64,000 nucleotides of DNA from an uncultured Alistipes sp. (lineage in GTDB: Bacteria > Bacteroidota > Bacteroidia > Bacteroidales > Rikenellaceae), in the NCBI GenBank assembly GCA_944320985.1, contig CALUJN010000070.1:1-64000 (forward strand), in the 5' to 3' direction. Shown piece after piece: positions 7,914 to 17,488 of the stretch. The notes beneath the pieces are model-generated. The model had not been told where the DNA came from and did not search any database. It saw only the letters and a program-made list of their open reading frames with translations. How positions within the stretch are numbered: position 1 is the first letter of the stretch; the number at the start of each line of letters is the position of its first letter. The position numbers and the translations under genes were made by a program.

Positions 7914-9902
7914 ATGATTTCACTCGACAATCTGACAGTCAGTTACGGGGGCTGGACCCTCTTCGACAATATCTCGTTTCTGATCAACCCCAAGGACCGC
8001 ATCGGGCTGGTCGGAAAGAACGGAGCCGGGAAGACGACGCTTCTGCGTATCATCACCGGCGAGCAGCAGCCCACTTCGGGTGCCGTTACGATCAACGGTG
8101 AATGCACGATCGGCTACCTGCCGCAGACGATGCGCGTGGCCGATACCACGACCCTTGTTGAGGAGACGGCCAAGGCCTTCGAGGAGGTGTTGCGCCTCGA
8201 GGCCGAGATCGCCGATCTCACGCGCCAGATCACCGAACGCACCGACTACGAATCGCCCGCCTACGAACAACTCCTGCATCGGCTGAACGATGCCCAGGAC
8301 CACTACCATATCCTAGGCGGCGAGACGCGGGATGCCGATATCGAGAAGACGCTTCTGGGGTTGGGCTTCAAGCGGGAGGATTTCTCCCGGGCCACGAGCG
8401 AGTTTTCGGGCGGCTGGCGCATGCGCATCGAATTGGCCAAACTGCTCCTGCGGCGCCCTTCGATCTTCCTTTTGGACGAGCCCACGAACCACCTCGACAT
8501 CGAATCGATCCAGTGGCTCGAAGAGTACCTCAAAAATTACAACGGGGCCGTGCTGCTGATTTCGCACGACCGGGCCTTCCTGGACAACGTGACCAACCGT
8601 ACGATCGAACTCTCGCTGGGCAAGATCACCGACTACAAGGTCTCCTATTCGAAATATGTCGTGCTGCGCGCCGAACGCCGCGCCCAGCAGCTGGCCGCCT
8701 ACGAGAACCAGCAGCGGATGATCGAAAAGACCGAGGAGTTTATCGAGAAGTTCCGCTACAAGCCCACGAAATCGAATCAGGTGCAGTCACGCATCAAGCA
8801 ACTGGAGCGTCTCGAGCGTCTCGAGGTCGAGGAGGAGGACCTTGCCACGTTGAACATCAAGTTCCCGCCCGCGCCGCGTTCGGGGCAGATCGTCGCCGAG
8901 ATCAACGAGGTCGGGATGTCGTTCGGTTCGAAGCATGTCTTCAGCGGTGCGAACTTCACGATCGAGAAGGGCGACCGCATCGCCTTCGTCGGGCGCAACG
9001 GCGAGGGCAAGACCACGCTGGCCCGGATGCTCGTCGGACAGCTGACCCCGACCGAGGGGTCGATCCGCATCGGCGCCAATGTCAATATCGGCTACTATGC
9101 CCAGAACCAGGACGACCTGATGGATGGCGAGTTCACGGTCTACGACACGTTGGACCGTGTGGCCGTGGGCGACATCCGTACGCGGCTGCGCGATATTCTG
9201 GGCGCGTTCCTTTTCCGCGGCGAGGATATCGACAAGAAGGTCAAGGTCCTCTCGGGCGGCGAACGGGCGCGGCTCGCCATGGCCCGCATGATGCTCGAAC
9301 CGCGTAACCTGCTGGTGCTGGACGAGCCCACGAACCACATGGACATGCGCTCGAAGGATATCCTCAAGAACGCCATTCTGAAGTACGACGGTACGGTGGT
9401 CGTTGTCTCGCACGACCGCGAGTTCCTCGACGGCATGGTCGAAAAGGTCTACGAGTTCCGCAACGGAGGGGTCAAGGAGTACCTGGGAGGTATCTACTAC
9501 TTCCTCGAAAAACGCAAACTCGAGTCGCTGCAGGAGATCGAGCGGCGCGATGCACCCGCGAAGGAGACTGCTGCGAAGGTCTCCCCGAAAGCCGGAGCGA
9601 ACGTTGTGAGCGGTGTGGAGGAGAAAGCACCCCTCTCCGGAAAGGCCTCCTACGAACAGAAAAAGGAGCAGGAGAAGCTGTTGCGCAAGCTGCGCAAGGC
9701 CGTCGAAACGATCGAGGCGGAGTTGTCGGGGCTGGAGAAGCAGATCGCCGAATACGATGCGAAATTTGCTGCCGCGACCGATTACAACGAGGCCGACTAC
9801 AAGGCCTATAATGATCTGAAGGCTCGTTACGACCACCAGATGCACGAATGGGAGAAGGCCTCCTACGAACTGGAAATAACCGAAGAACAAGAGAATGGAT
9901 AA
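7914..9902 (+). CDS. ABC-F family ribosome-associated ATPase
   Basis: ABC-F proteins have two fused ATPase domains and no membrane part; members bind the ribosomal E site and modulate translation or relieve stalled ribosomes. The 662-residue product has Walker A GKNGAGKT and GRNGEGKT, signatures FSGGWRMRIELAKLL and LSGGERARLAMARMM, and Walker B with DEPTNHLD and DEPTNHMD. A P-site-tRNA-interaction-type linker separates the domains and a charged coiled coil occupies about the last 90 residues, similar to Uup/YdiF-type members. ATG 7914 (MISLDNLTVSYGG) is chosen; the frame also has a TTG at 7905. It overlaps the next gene by 8 bp. Nothing marks it as an antibiotic-resistance member. Confidence 0.93.
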   Translation: MISLDNLTVSYGGWTLFDNISFLINPKDRIGLVGKNGAGKTTLLRIITGEQQPTSGAVTINGECTIGYLPQTMRVADTTTLVEETAKAFEEVLRLEAEIADLTRQITERTDYESPAYEQLLHRLNDAQDHYHILGGETRDADIEKTLLGLGFKREDFSRATSEFSGGWRMRIELAKLLLRRPSIFLLDEPTNHLDIESIQWLEEYLKNYNGAVLLISHDRAFLDNVTNRTIELSLGKITDYKVSYSKYVVLRAERRAQQLAAYENQQRMIEKTEEFIEKFRYKPTKSNQVQSRIKQLERLERLEVEEEDLATLNIKFPPAPRSGQIVAEINEVGMSFGSKHVFSGANFTIEKGDRIAFVGRNGEGKTTLARMLVGQLTPTEGSIRIGANVNIGYYAQNQDDLMDGEFTVYDTLDRVAVGDIRTRLRDILGAFLFRGEDIDKKVKVLSGGERARLAMARMMLEPRNLLVLDEPTNHMDMRSKDILKNAILKYDGTVVVVSHDREFLDGMVEKVYEFRNGGVKEYLGGIYYFLEKRKLESLQEIERRDAPAKETAAKVSPKAGANVVSGVEEKAPLSGKASYEQKKEQEKLLRKLRKAVETIEAELSGLEKQIAEYDAKFAAATDYNEADYKAYNDLKARYDHQMHEWEKASYELEITEEQENG

Positions 9903-10626
9903 CCTGATTTTCGGGATTCGTCCCGTGGCCGAGGCCATTGAAGCCGGCCGGCAGATCGAAAAACTCTACATCCGCAAGGGGGCCGAGGGGCCGTTAATGC
10001 AGGAGTTCCGCGACCTTTGCATCCGCCACCGCATCCGCTGGCAGGAGGTGCCCGTCGAGAAACTCAACCGCCTCACGCGGGGCAATCACCAGGGAGTCGT
10101 GGCACAAACCGCCGCCATCGAATATGTCGAACTGTCGGACATCCTCGAACGGGTGCCGGAGGACGAGACGCCGTTGGTGGTCGTCTTCGACGGCGTGACC
10201 GACGTGCGCAACTTCGGGGCCATCGCCCGTTCGGCCGAGTGTGCCGGGGCTCACGGACTCGTTACGCCGCTGAAGAACTCCGCTCCGGTGAACGCCGAGG
10301 CGATCCGTTCGTCAGCCGGAGCGCTGACAACGATCCCCGTCTGCCGTGTCGGCTCGATCCGCAATACGCTCAAGCAGCTGCAGGCGGAGGGATTCCAGGT
10401 GGTCGCCGCCACGGAAAAGAGCCGCAAACTGCTTTACGATGCCGACTTCCGCCGTCCGACGGTCCTCGTCATGGGGGCCGAAGACACCGGCATCTCGAAG
10501 GAGGTGCTGAAACTCTGCGACGAGCAGCTGGCCATTCCGATGATCGGCCACATCGAGTCGTTGAACGTCTCGGCCGCTGCGGCCGTGATGCTCTTCGAGG
10601 TCGTGCGCCAGCGCATCGGCGAGTGA
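9895..10626 (+). CDS. rlmB: SpoU/TrmH-family RNA 2'-O-methyltransferase (RlmB-type)
   Basis: Probably methylates a ribose 2'-OH in 23S rRNA using S-adenosylmethionine. The 243-residue protein has an N-terminal substrate-binding domain (NLIFGIRPVAEAIEAG, RLTRGNHQGVVA) and a C-terminal SPOUT knot with VFDGVTDVRNFGAIARSAE, VMGAEDTGIS and IPMIGHIESLNVSAAAAVML. These match the three SpoU motifs. Its ATG overlaps the end of the ABC-F gene by 8 bp, so the two ribosome-related genes are translationally coupled. The exact target (G2251 as for E. coli RlmB, or another site) is inferred from family only. Confidence 0.9.
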   Translation: MDNLIFGIRPVAEAIEAGRQIEKLYIRKGAEGPLMQEFRDLCIRHRIRWQEVPVEKLNRLTRGNHQGVVAQTAAIEYVELSDILERVPEDETPLVVVFDGVTDVRNFGAIARSAECAGAHGLVTPLKNSAPVNAEAIRSSAGALTTIPVCRVGSIRNTLKQLQAEGFQVVAATEKSRKLLYDADFRRPTVLVMGAEDTGISKEVLKLCDEQLAIPMIGHIESLNVSAAAAVMLFEVVRQRIGE

Positions 10627-10737
10627 TTCCGGAGCGAGTGCTGCTTGTCCGGACCGAACCTCCGCAAGCCCCCGAGTAGGGTGCCGCCCGAGGACGTTTG
10701 TCCGCCCGTTTTTTGACAACCGAAATAATTCATTGCC

Positions 10738-12468
10738 ATGAAGTGGAATCTCCGTGAACGCATGAAAGAATTCCGGGAGGGATTCGTGACCGTTTTGCGC
10801 CGGCATCCCTTGGAGTTGTTGCTCCTGCTGGCGCTGACCGTGACGCTGATCGTTTGTCTGGAAACCAACGAGGAGCCCAATGGCCCGCGGCTGTTGGTGC
10901 TGGGCTGGAGCGCGCTGCTGCTGCTCGTCGTCAACCGGTTGGTGGGACGGAGTGTTTGGCGCCGTATCTATTGGGTGGCCTGGGCGCCGTTCGTGCCGCT
11001 GTTCCTCTGGCCCGGGTTGCCCGAATGGGTCGTGTCCGGGCAGGCGATCATCACGCTGGCCATCCTGACGCCTCTGGTCCTGCTGGCCTCCCGGCGGGCC
11101 GTATCGAACGAACGCTTCGTGACCGATGCTCTCGTTTATCTACGTTCGGGCGTCTTGGCCATGCTCTTTGCCTACGTTGCCTACGGGCTCTTCGAGGTGA
11201 TTCTCTGGTCGGCGGCCTATATCTTCGGCTTCAGCGACGCCCGCTGGGTGGCGCATCTCTCCACCGATCTTCTCGTCGTGACACAGTTCCTCGCCGCGCC
11301 GACGCTCTTCATGATGATGCTCGACCGTTGGGACGAAGCTCGCTTCGGGTCGTCGCGTGTCCTGGAAGTGCTGCTGAACTGGGTTGTCACGCCCGCCGTG
11401 GTCATCTATGCCGCCATCCTCTATCTCTACCTGCTGAAGATCCTCTTCACCTGGACGCTGCCCGACGGCGGGGTGGCCTATCTGGTCTTCGGGTTTACGA
11501 TCGCCACACTGCTGGTCAAGGCCCTGCGGCTGCCTCTCGCAAAACGGACCCTCGACTGGTTCTACGATCGGTTCAGCCTCCTGGCGCTGCCCCTCGTGGC
11601 GCTGTTTTGGGTCGGGGTCGCCCGCCGCGTGGGTGAATACGGCCTCACAGTGCCGCGGATCTATCTCGTGGTCTGCGGCGTGGTGATGACCTGCTGTATC
11701 GGGCTTTTTCTTTCGCGCCGTGCGGGTCGTTACCTCTGGGTCGTGCTGGCGGCGTTGGTCTCCTTTGCCGCCGTGGCCTATATTCCGGCGCTGGAGCCCG
11801 AACGCGCCGCCCTGCATTCGCAGTCGCAGCGTGTCGAACGGATTGCCGCACGCCTCGGACGCCTCGATGCGACGACCGGACATCTCTCGCTCGCACCCGC
11901 CTCGATGGCCGATACGGCCCGTCGGAAGGAGTACCGTGAACTGTACGAGGCGCTGGTGTATGTCGAGCGCGACAGCGCCACGTTCGCCCGCTTCGGACTG
12001 GAACGGGCGAACGAGCTGGTGGATATTCTCCCCGCGGTGATGCACGATTATGTACAATGGGGTTGGCAGCAAACTCTCGAGGAGGTGGTTGCGGCGAATC
12101 CCTCTGTCGAGGTCTATTTGCCTCAAAATGCCGGGTTTGAGGTTGATGGCAGTTACCCGCGCTGTTATGTCAATCTGACCGTATGGAATCCTGAAGGCTA
12201 CTCCTTCGACAACGATACGTTGCGGTTCTACCTCGGTGAGGAGCATCCCTTGCTGGAGATTTCGGGTGCTGAGATGCTGAAAAAACAGCTCGCAAAGAGC
12301 TGTTTCGATCTCTCGGCGGGTTTGGAACCCTCCCGTGAACAGTCGTTGCGCCTGCTGGACTACCGTGACGATCGCTGCTGCATCCTCTTCGATCATCTCT
12401 CGGTCGAACGGCGTGATTCGGTGGACGTAATTACCTCGCTGACGGTGCATTCCCTGTGGCTGCGATGA
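10738..12468 (+). CDS. DUF4153-type polytopic membrane protein
   Basis: The function is unknown. The 576-residue product has about ten hydrophobic segments in its first 350 residues, starting at LELLLLLALTVTLIVCL (about residue 23). A soluble C-terminal region of about 220 residues follows, rich in acidic and aromatic residues. Length and layout resemble DUF4153 proteins of Bacteroidetes. The upstream 110 bp is GC-rich with no clear promoter. The stop codon overlaps the ATG of the next gene (ATGA at 12465-12468), implying coupled translation with the metallopeptidase. Confidence 0.75.
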   Translation: MKWNLRERMKEFREGFVTVLRRHPLELLLLLALTVTLIVCLETNEEPNGPRLLVLGWSALLLLVVNRLVGRSVWRRIYWVAWAPFVPLFLWPGLPEWVVSGQAIITLAILTPLVLLASRRAVSNERFVTDALVYLRSGVLAMLFAYVAYGLFEVILWSAAYIFGFSDARWVAHLSTDLLVVTQFLAAPTLFMMMLDRWDEARFGSSRVLEVLLNWVVTPAVVIYAAILYLYLLKILFTWTLPDGGVAYLVFGFTIATLLVKALRLPLAKRTLDWFYDRFSLLALPLVALFWVGVARRVGEYGLTVPRIYLVVCGVVMTCCIGLFLSRRAGRYLWVVLAALVSFAAVAYIPALEPERAALHSQSQRVERIAARLGRLDATTGHLSLAPASMADTARRKEYRELYEALVYVERDSATFARFGLERANELVDILPAVMHDYVQWGWQQTLEEVVAANPSVEVYLPQNAGFEVDGSYPRCYVNLTVWNPEGYSFDNDTLRFYLGEEHPLLEISGAEMLKKQLAKSCFDLSAGLEPSREQSLRLLDYRDDRCCILFDHLSVERRDSVDVITSLTVHSLWLR

Positions 12469-13301
12469 TCGGGTGGGGAGATGTGTTCGAAGGACTCGGA
12501 AAGCTCGGGCGGCGCGTCCGCGCCGGACGGGACAACGAATCCGAAGGGGCGGAAGAGACCGGGCGGATCGGAGAAACCGGGGATGCGAATCGTCCGGACC
12601 GGGCTGTGCGGAACGGTGAGGCTTCACGGAAGGGAAAGTTGCAGGCCGGTGGACCGACTCGGCAACCTGCTCGGACCGGAGCGACAGGTCGGACGGCCCG
12701 AGTCGGAACGAATGCACGCACGGAGAGGGTCGAGACGTTTGACCATCCCCGTTTGGGTGAAGTGACCCTTGCACAGTCGCCCCGGGCCCGGCGCGTCTCG
12801 ATCCGCGTGCAGGGCACGGGAGCCGTGCGGCTCTCGTACCCCTTCGGGGTGTCGCGGCGGCGGGCGCTGGAATTTCTGGAGGAGAAGATCGCCTGGATCC
12901 TTGCCGCCCGGGAGCGGATGGCCCGTAAGCGGGCCGCCCTGCCGCCGCAACTCCCGCCCGCGGAGCGGAAAGCCCGGATCGAGGAGCTGCGCCGGGCCGC
13001 CAAGGCTGACCTCCCGGAGCGGATTGCCCGGCTGTCGGCTGAAACGGGTCTTCGTTACGAAAAACTCTCGATCCGTGCCTCGCGCACGAAGTGGGGGAGT
13101 TGCTCGGGCCGGAACCACATCTCGCTGAGCCTTTTTCTGATGACGCTGCCCGAACCGCTGCGTGATTTCGTCATCCTTCATGAACTTTGCCATACGGTCC
13201 ATCACAACCATTCGGAGCGCTTTCATGCGTTGCTGGACCGTCTGACCGGAGGTCGCGAAAAGGAGTTCAACCGCGAACTGCGGCACTACGCGATTCTCTG
13301 A
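12465..13301 (+). CDS. YgjP-type (DUF45) metallopeptidase-like protein
   Basis: YgjP/WLM-like proteins carry an HExxH zinc site; cellular roles are poorly defined. The 278-residue product ends with the family core: RKSKWG-like segment TKWGSCSGRNHISLSLFLM and the zinc motif HELCHTVHHNHSERFH (about residue 238). The conserved part begins about residue 85 (FDHPRLGEVTLAQ). Residues 10-80 are low-complexity (Gly, Thr, Arg, Glu, Asn) and are not part of the family; that DNA resembles the GC-rich CCGGACCG-type spacers seen elsewhere in this window. ATG 12465 is preferred over GTG 12456 because it forms an ATGA overlap with the preceding gene. A start nearer the core without ATG is possible. Confidence 0.8.
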   Translation: MIGWGDVFEGLGKLGRRVRAGRDNESEGAEETGRIGETGDANRPDRAVRNGEASRKGKLQAGGPTRQPARTGATGRTARVGTNARTERVETFDHPRLGEVTLAQSPRARRVSIRVQGTGAVRLSYPFGVSRRRALEFLEEKIAWILAARERMARKRAALPPQLPPAERKARIEELRRAAKADLPERIARLSAETGLRYEKLSIRASRTKWGSCSGRNHISLSLFLMTLPEPLRDFVILHELCHTVHHNHSERFHALLDRLTGGREKEFNRELRHYAIL

Positions 13302-13361
13302 CGGGGCGGCGGAATTGATTGCGTTCCGAGGAGAGGAGCTCGGTCGGGAGGCTGCGTTCCT

Positions 13362-13393
13362 AAAAAAGGACGCCCGGCACAGGCCGGGCGTCC
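13362..13393 (-). terminator. Intrinsic terminator of the lipoprotein operon
   Basis: An 11-bp perfect stem (13368-13378 with 13383-13393), a 4-base loop and, on the minus strand, a T-run from 13367 to 13362. It lies 23 bp after the stop of the TIG-like lipoprotein, the last gene of the long minus-strand operon. Confidence 0.88.
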
Positions 13394-13415
13394 GTCATAT
13401 CTGCAGGCAGGCGGA

Positions 13416-14894
13416 TTATTCGTATACAAAAGTGAATGTGGTTGTTTGGGTATCTACTTCCAACATTCCCAAGCATGAATCTACTCCACCTTTAGAACTC
13501 CATTCTGCGCTTGTGACATAACCATCTTTATCGAATGTGTACGAGATATCAACAGTTGCTGTAATTTCGCCCGCAGGGCCCATGAGATTGACGGTCGAGG
13601 GAAGAGCTGTTGTAGCTTGACCTGCCAAATTCAAGAGGATAGCCAGCATTTGATCATCTGCAAAGTCTGAACCTTGAGTCATCAGGATGATTTTGGCAAT
13701 ATCAACTCCAAAAATGGAATTCTGTTGTACTTCGGTGCCATACGTGAAAATAGAGCCCGGATCTGGCCAGTTACTCTGAATTACACTCATAAATTTGCCG
13801 CTATCGTATACGAGCGTGATCTCTGGACTCTCATCCGGATTGTTCGTGCTTTTCCACAGATTCCCTTCGTATGCCCAAGTATATCGAGAATCCGAGGTTC
13901 CGGAAGAGGTTTGCCAAATTATGTCCGATTTAGTGATTCGGTTGTTCTCCAATGTCCAGGTAAAGGACTGCATGCCATCCGCACCTTCCACAATTTGTTT
14001 GTTTGCACCTGAAATCTGGTTGTCATCTACCTGAATGGCATACCATTCACCGGTTAAATCATAACTTGGGTTCTCTTGGCTGCAACTGGTCGGATTCCCA
14101 TTTGAATCGTATGTGATTGAATATGACAGGGGCAATCCTAATATCATGTCGGCATATGCTTGAGCCATAGCTTCATCCTGTCCTGTCAGATTAAGAAGAT
14201 ACTCGACCAAATCATCTTTGGTCATGTCTTTGAGCGTAGTATTGTTGTCCTTTTTGAGGCTCTTTAACCGTTTGTAGGGGGCGGCCGGGACAGCCTCGGC
14301 GATGACCCATTCGTCGTTGCCCTGCGTGAGGATCACATCATAGGTGCCGGCGGCCAGCCCCTCCGGAATCGTGCACGAGACGCCGGAGCCCGAGAGCGAT
14401 ACTTCCAATTCGGTCCGTGCCTGGTCGGCGGTGTTCGCCAGTACGATGCCCATATCTTCCGAGAAACCGATGCCTTCGATGGCAAGAGCCTCGTTCAGAC
14501 GGATGGCTTCCGGCAGGATGATGTTCAATACCGGGCACTCCTTGTCCGCAGCAGTAGAGAGCGTTACCGTGCCGATCTCCCAGCTTCCGTCCTGGTAGAG
14601 AATGACGGTATACGATCCCGGCGTCAAGGTGGCGGGAACCGTTCCCGTAAAGCCCGATGCGGTGATCTCGGGATCCTCGAGTTTGGCCTCCGTTCCCGAA
14701 GCGTTGCGCAAGGCGATCTCGGCCGTGGCTGCGAAGCCCTGACCCGCAATGGTCATCTCTTCACCGATCTCGGCCGTGGCCGGAACCATGCATGCCACCG
14801 GACAGCTTGCCCCCGTGTCTTCGTCGTCGTTGTTACATGCCGGCGTGAACGTCATCGCGCCTCCCGCCAGCAACAAAAGCCATAATTTCTTCAT
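13416..14894 (-). CDS. TIG/IPT-like lipoprotein with a distinct C-terminal half
   Basis: An exported lipoprotein of unknown function: signal peptide MKKLWLLLLAGGAMTFTPAC with lipobox Cys20 and an acidic NDDED stretch after it, typical of surface export in Bacteroidetes. Residues 30-205 form two Ig-like (TIG-type) repeats, each with a PATAEIGEEMTIAGQGF or PEAIRLNEALAIEGIGF start. Residues 210-492 are unrelated, with no recognised domain. The DNA changes sharply at about 14270: the 5' part is very GC-rich, the 3' part visibly AT-richer with different codon choice. This suggests that the C-terminal part was acquired or exchanged. Last gene of the sigma/FecR-associated operon. Confidence 0.75.
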   Translation of the reverse strand: MKKLWLLLLAGGAMTFTPACNNDDEDTGASCPVACMVPATAEIGEEMTIAGQGFAATAEIALRNASGTEAKLEDPEITASGFTGTVPATLTPGSYTVILYQDGSWEIGTVTLSTAADKECPVLNIILPEAIRLNEALAIEGIGFSEDMGIVLANTADQARTELEVSLSGSGVSCTIPEGLAAGTYDVILTQGNDEWVIAEAVPAAPYKRLKSLKKDNNTTLKDMTKDDLVEYLLNLTGQDEAMAQAYADMILGLPLSYSITYDSNGNPTSCSQENPSYDLTGEWYAIQVDDNQISGANKQIVEGADGMQSFTWTLENNRITKSDIIWQTSSGTSDSRYTWAYEGNLWKSTNNPDESPEITLVYDSGKFMSVIQSNWPDPGSIFTYGTEVQQNSIFGVDIAKIILMTQGSDFADDQMLAILLNLAGQATTALPSTVNLMGPAGEITATVDISYTFDKDGYVTSAEWSSKGGVDSCLGMLEVDTQTTTFTFVYE

Positions 14895-14953
14895 GGTTTC
14901 AGATTTTTGAGGTTAAACAGAGAATAAGAGAGTATATGGATAGCGTGAAATCT

Positions 14954-16315
14954 TCAGAGACCTTTCAACTTTTCAAGATAGGCTTCGATACCTTCGGAAG
15001 AGGGTCGCAGCATGTCGGACTGGACGATATGTCCCTCCTTGTCCAGAAGAATGAACCGCGGAATGCTCTCCACACCGTAGTCTGCGGCAAAGCTGCTCGA
15101 CGGTTCGAGCCACAGTTGCAGGCCGGGAAGCTGCTCCTCGTCGAGCGCCTTTTCCCATGCCTCGCGGTCTTTGTCGACCGAAAGCCCCAGGAAGAGAATC
15201 TCTTTTCCTTCAAAGCGTTCGGCCAGCCGTTTCAGATGCGGGAGTTCCTGTTTGCAGGGTCCGCACCACGAAGCCCAGAGGTCGATGTAGAGGTATTTGC
15301 CCTGCAGGTCGGAAAGCGTGTAGCTGCGGCCTGTGCGGTCCGTCGCCGTAAAGTCCGGTGAGGGACGTCCGGCCGCCGTCAAATCGTGACGTGCAATCTC
15401 GGCCCGGTAGTCGGCGAGCATCTGCGGATCGGTCAGATAGCTGTTGGCCAGGTTCTGCAGCTCCCCGGTGTTGCGAACCCCTTCGGTCTGAAGGTATTCG
15501 AGCGCCAGCGATCGCAGCATGGCCTGCTTGGCTCTCCCCTCGGGAAAACGCTCCCCGATATAACGCATCGTGGCGACCGTGCGCTCGTAGGAATTGTCGA
15601 TTGAAACCCCTTCGTCGCGCAGCAGCAACGGAATGGCGAAGCGCAGGAAATCCCGGTATTCGGGAACATCGGCCAACTCTTCACGGGCGACAGTCAGTCC
15701 ACGGACAGAATCCGTCAGCGGCTGCCCGACACGGAAGGTCGTGTCGCCGCTCATCATCTGATGTCCCATTTCGTAGACCAGCAGCGGCTGTGCATAGGCA
15801 TAGCGCAGGCGCAGGCGTTCGATGCGTGCGAAATCCGGACACAGCGAATCGAGATTCCGGGCTTCGAGCAGGCGGATGATTCCGTCGGTGCGCTCCCGGA
15901 GCCCCCGGGTAAAGTCATCCCACGAAACCTCATAGGAGGGTGCTTCGGGGAGGGTTGTCGTGCGCAGATAGTCGTTTGCCGCGCGGTTCGCCCCCTCGAC
16001 TTCGAGACTCTCGGCGAAGTGAAGTCCGTCGAAACGGACCGTGGCACCGTCGCCGCGTTGCAGGAAGATCGGACGCAGTTGCTCGCCATAGACGAGTCGC
16101 CCGTAGAGGTACTCGACGCCCTCGGGCAGTGTGATCGTCGCACGTCCGTGTTTGTCGAGTTCGGCCGTGTAGGCGGTCGAGCGGTCGACAAGCAGCCCGA
16201 CGTTCGAAAGCGTCGGATTCGTGACTTCGATGTCCAGTGTTGTTCCGGCAGAGGGGCGTGATGTGCAGGCTGCGCCCAGAAACGCCGACAACGCAATGAT
16301 CAACAATTTTTTCAT
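14954..16315 (-). CDS. TlpA-like thioredoxin-fold lipoprotein
   Basis: A periplasmic thiol-disulfide oxidoreductase anchored by a lipobox (MKKLLIIALSAFLGAAC). Residues 20-310 form a poorly conserved N-terminal region; a thioredoxin/AhpC-TSA domain follows from about residue 318 (GRPSPDFTATDRTGRSYTLSDLQGKYLYIDLWASWCGPC). The CGPC redox site and the cis-Pro loop ESIPRFILLDKEG are intact. Length (453) is usual for the Bacteroidetes TlpA proteins found beside SusC/SusD genes. It lies 16 bp after a second TlpA gene. Its substrate is not evident. Confidence 0.88.
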   Translation of the reverse strand: MKKLLIIALSAFLGAACTSRPSAGTTLDIEVTNPTLSNVGLLVDRSTAYTAELDKHGRATITLPEGVEYLYGRLVYGEQLRPIFLQRGDGATVRFDGLHFAESLEVEGANRAANDYLRTTTLPEAPSYEVSWDDFTRGLRERTDGIIRLLEARNLDSLCPDFARIERLRLRYAYAQPLLVYEMGHQMMSGDTTFRVGQPLTDSVRGLTVAREELADVPEYRDFLRFAIPLLLRDEGVSIDNSYERTVATMRYIGERFPEGRAKQAMLRSLALEYLQTEGVRNTGELQNLANSYLTDPQMLADYRAEIARHDLTAAGRPSPDFTATDRTGRSYTLSDLQGKYLYIDLWASWCGPCKQELPHLKRLAERFEGKEILFLGLSVDKDREAWEKALDEEQLPGLQLWLEPSSSFAADYGVESIPRFILLDKEGHIVQSDMLRPSSEGIEAYLEKLKGL

Positions 16316-16330
16316 GGTTCAGTATGACAA

Positions 16331-17476
16331 TTATTCCTTATAGGCTCTCTCCAAATCGGCTCCCAGCCAGCCGCCCCGGGCATTCAACTGCAGGATCCGG
16401 CCCTCGTCATCAACCAGAATCGAGGTCGGAACCGATCCGGTTTCGAAGGCGTTGAAGCTCTCTCGGGCGGCATCGTTGAACTGTCGCCAGGGCATGCGTT
16501 CCTCCGCGAGTGCCTGCATCCAGGCGTCGTGCTGGGTGTCGATCGAGATTCCGATGATGTCGAATCCCCGCCCGTGGTAACGGGCATAGGCCTCGCGCAG
16601 GTAGGGGATGTCGTCGCGGCACGGCGAGCACCACGAGGCCCACAACTCCACGAGCGTCCGGGAGCCCGGGCGCAGAAGCTCCGAAAGCCGGTGCGGTACA
16701 CCTTGCGGGTCGGTTACGGTCAGATCGGGAAGCATTTCGCCGCGCAGCATCCGGCGCGAGCGGATCTGCTCCTCGAGGTGGCGTCCCGGAGCCGACATGC
16801 GGAGTGCCGGAGCAAGCCCTTCAAACAGCGTGGCGAGCGTGTCGCGCGACGGAGCCGCCGGGCTCCGGAGTACTTCGTCGTACAGACAGAGGCTCACGCC
16901 CGAAGTCGGATTGTTGCGGATATAGTCGATCTTGCCGTGAAGGATCCGCTCGTCGAGCTGCGTGATTCGACGGGCCAGATCGATCCCTTCCTGACGCTCC
17001 GCGCGGTGGTAGAAGGTTTCGACGTAATCGTCGAAAAGACGCCCGGACTCTTCGCTCAGCGGAGCGATTGTTTGCCGGAATGCCCGTAGAGCCTCCTGTG
17101 AGGCTCCGCCCGAGAGGGAGAAGTGCGGATTGCCCTGTCGCGTGTCGCAGTGTGCGACGACCTGCGTGCTGTCGAGCAGTACGTCGAACGAGGGCCGGGT
17201 GTCGCGTGCCGTACGATTGTTCGGATCGAGGTAGACGACGGCCCGGCAACGGCGCGGTGTCGTCAGCTCGCCCTGCAGGCGGAACCGTCCGTCGGAGACG
17301 GTCGTGCTGTCGAGCGCCTCGGCCTCTCCGGCGTCCACGGCATAAAGCACCACTGTTTTGCCCTCCCACACCTCGGGAACTTCGCCCAGAAGCGTGTAGT
17401 TGCGTTGCGGACCGCAGGCCGTTGCGGCGAGCCCGGCGGCCAGGATGAGGGCGACTCTTTTCGAAGGTTGTTTCAT
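16331..17476 (-). CDS. TlpA-like lipoprotein with DUF4369-type N-terminus
   Basis: Second thioredoxin-fold lipoprotein of the operon (381 residues; lipobox ending AATAC). An N-terminal beta domain resembling DUF4369 (YTLLGEVPEVWEGKTVVLYA) precedes the redox domain with WASWCSPC (about residue 275) and the GSVPTSILVDDEG loop. The active site is CSPC where the neighbouring paralogue has CGPC, so their redox potentials may differ. It is 12 bp from the PKD-like gene. Paired TlpA proteins behind SusC/SusD are common in Bacteroidetes, but their cargo is generally unknown. Confidence 0.87.
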   Translation of the reverse strand: MKQPSKRVALILAAGLAATACGPQRNYTLLGEVPEVWEGKTVVLYAVDAGEAEALDSTTVSDGRFRLQGELTTPRRCRAVVYLDPNNRTARDTRPSFDVLLDSTQVVAHCDTRQGNPHFSLSGGASQEALRAFRQTIAPLSEESGRLFDDYVETFYHRAERQEGIDLARRITQLDERILHGKIDYIRNNPTSGVSLCLYDEVLRSPAAPSRDTLATLFEGLAPALRMSAPGRHLEEQIRSRRMLRGEMLPDLTVTDPQGVPHRLSELLRPGSRTLVELWASWCSPCRDDIPYLREAYARYHGRGFDIIGISIDTQHDAWMQALAEERMPWRQFNDAARESFNAFETGSVPTSILVDDEGRILQLNARGGWLGADLERAYKE

Positions 17477-17488
17477 GACGTTTCGGGA

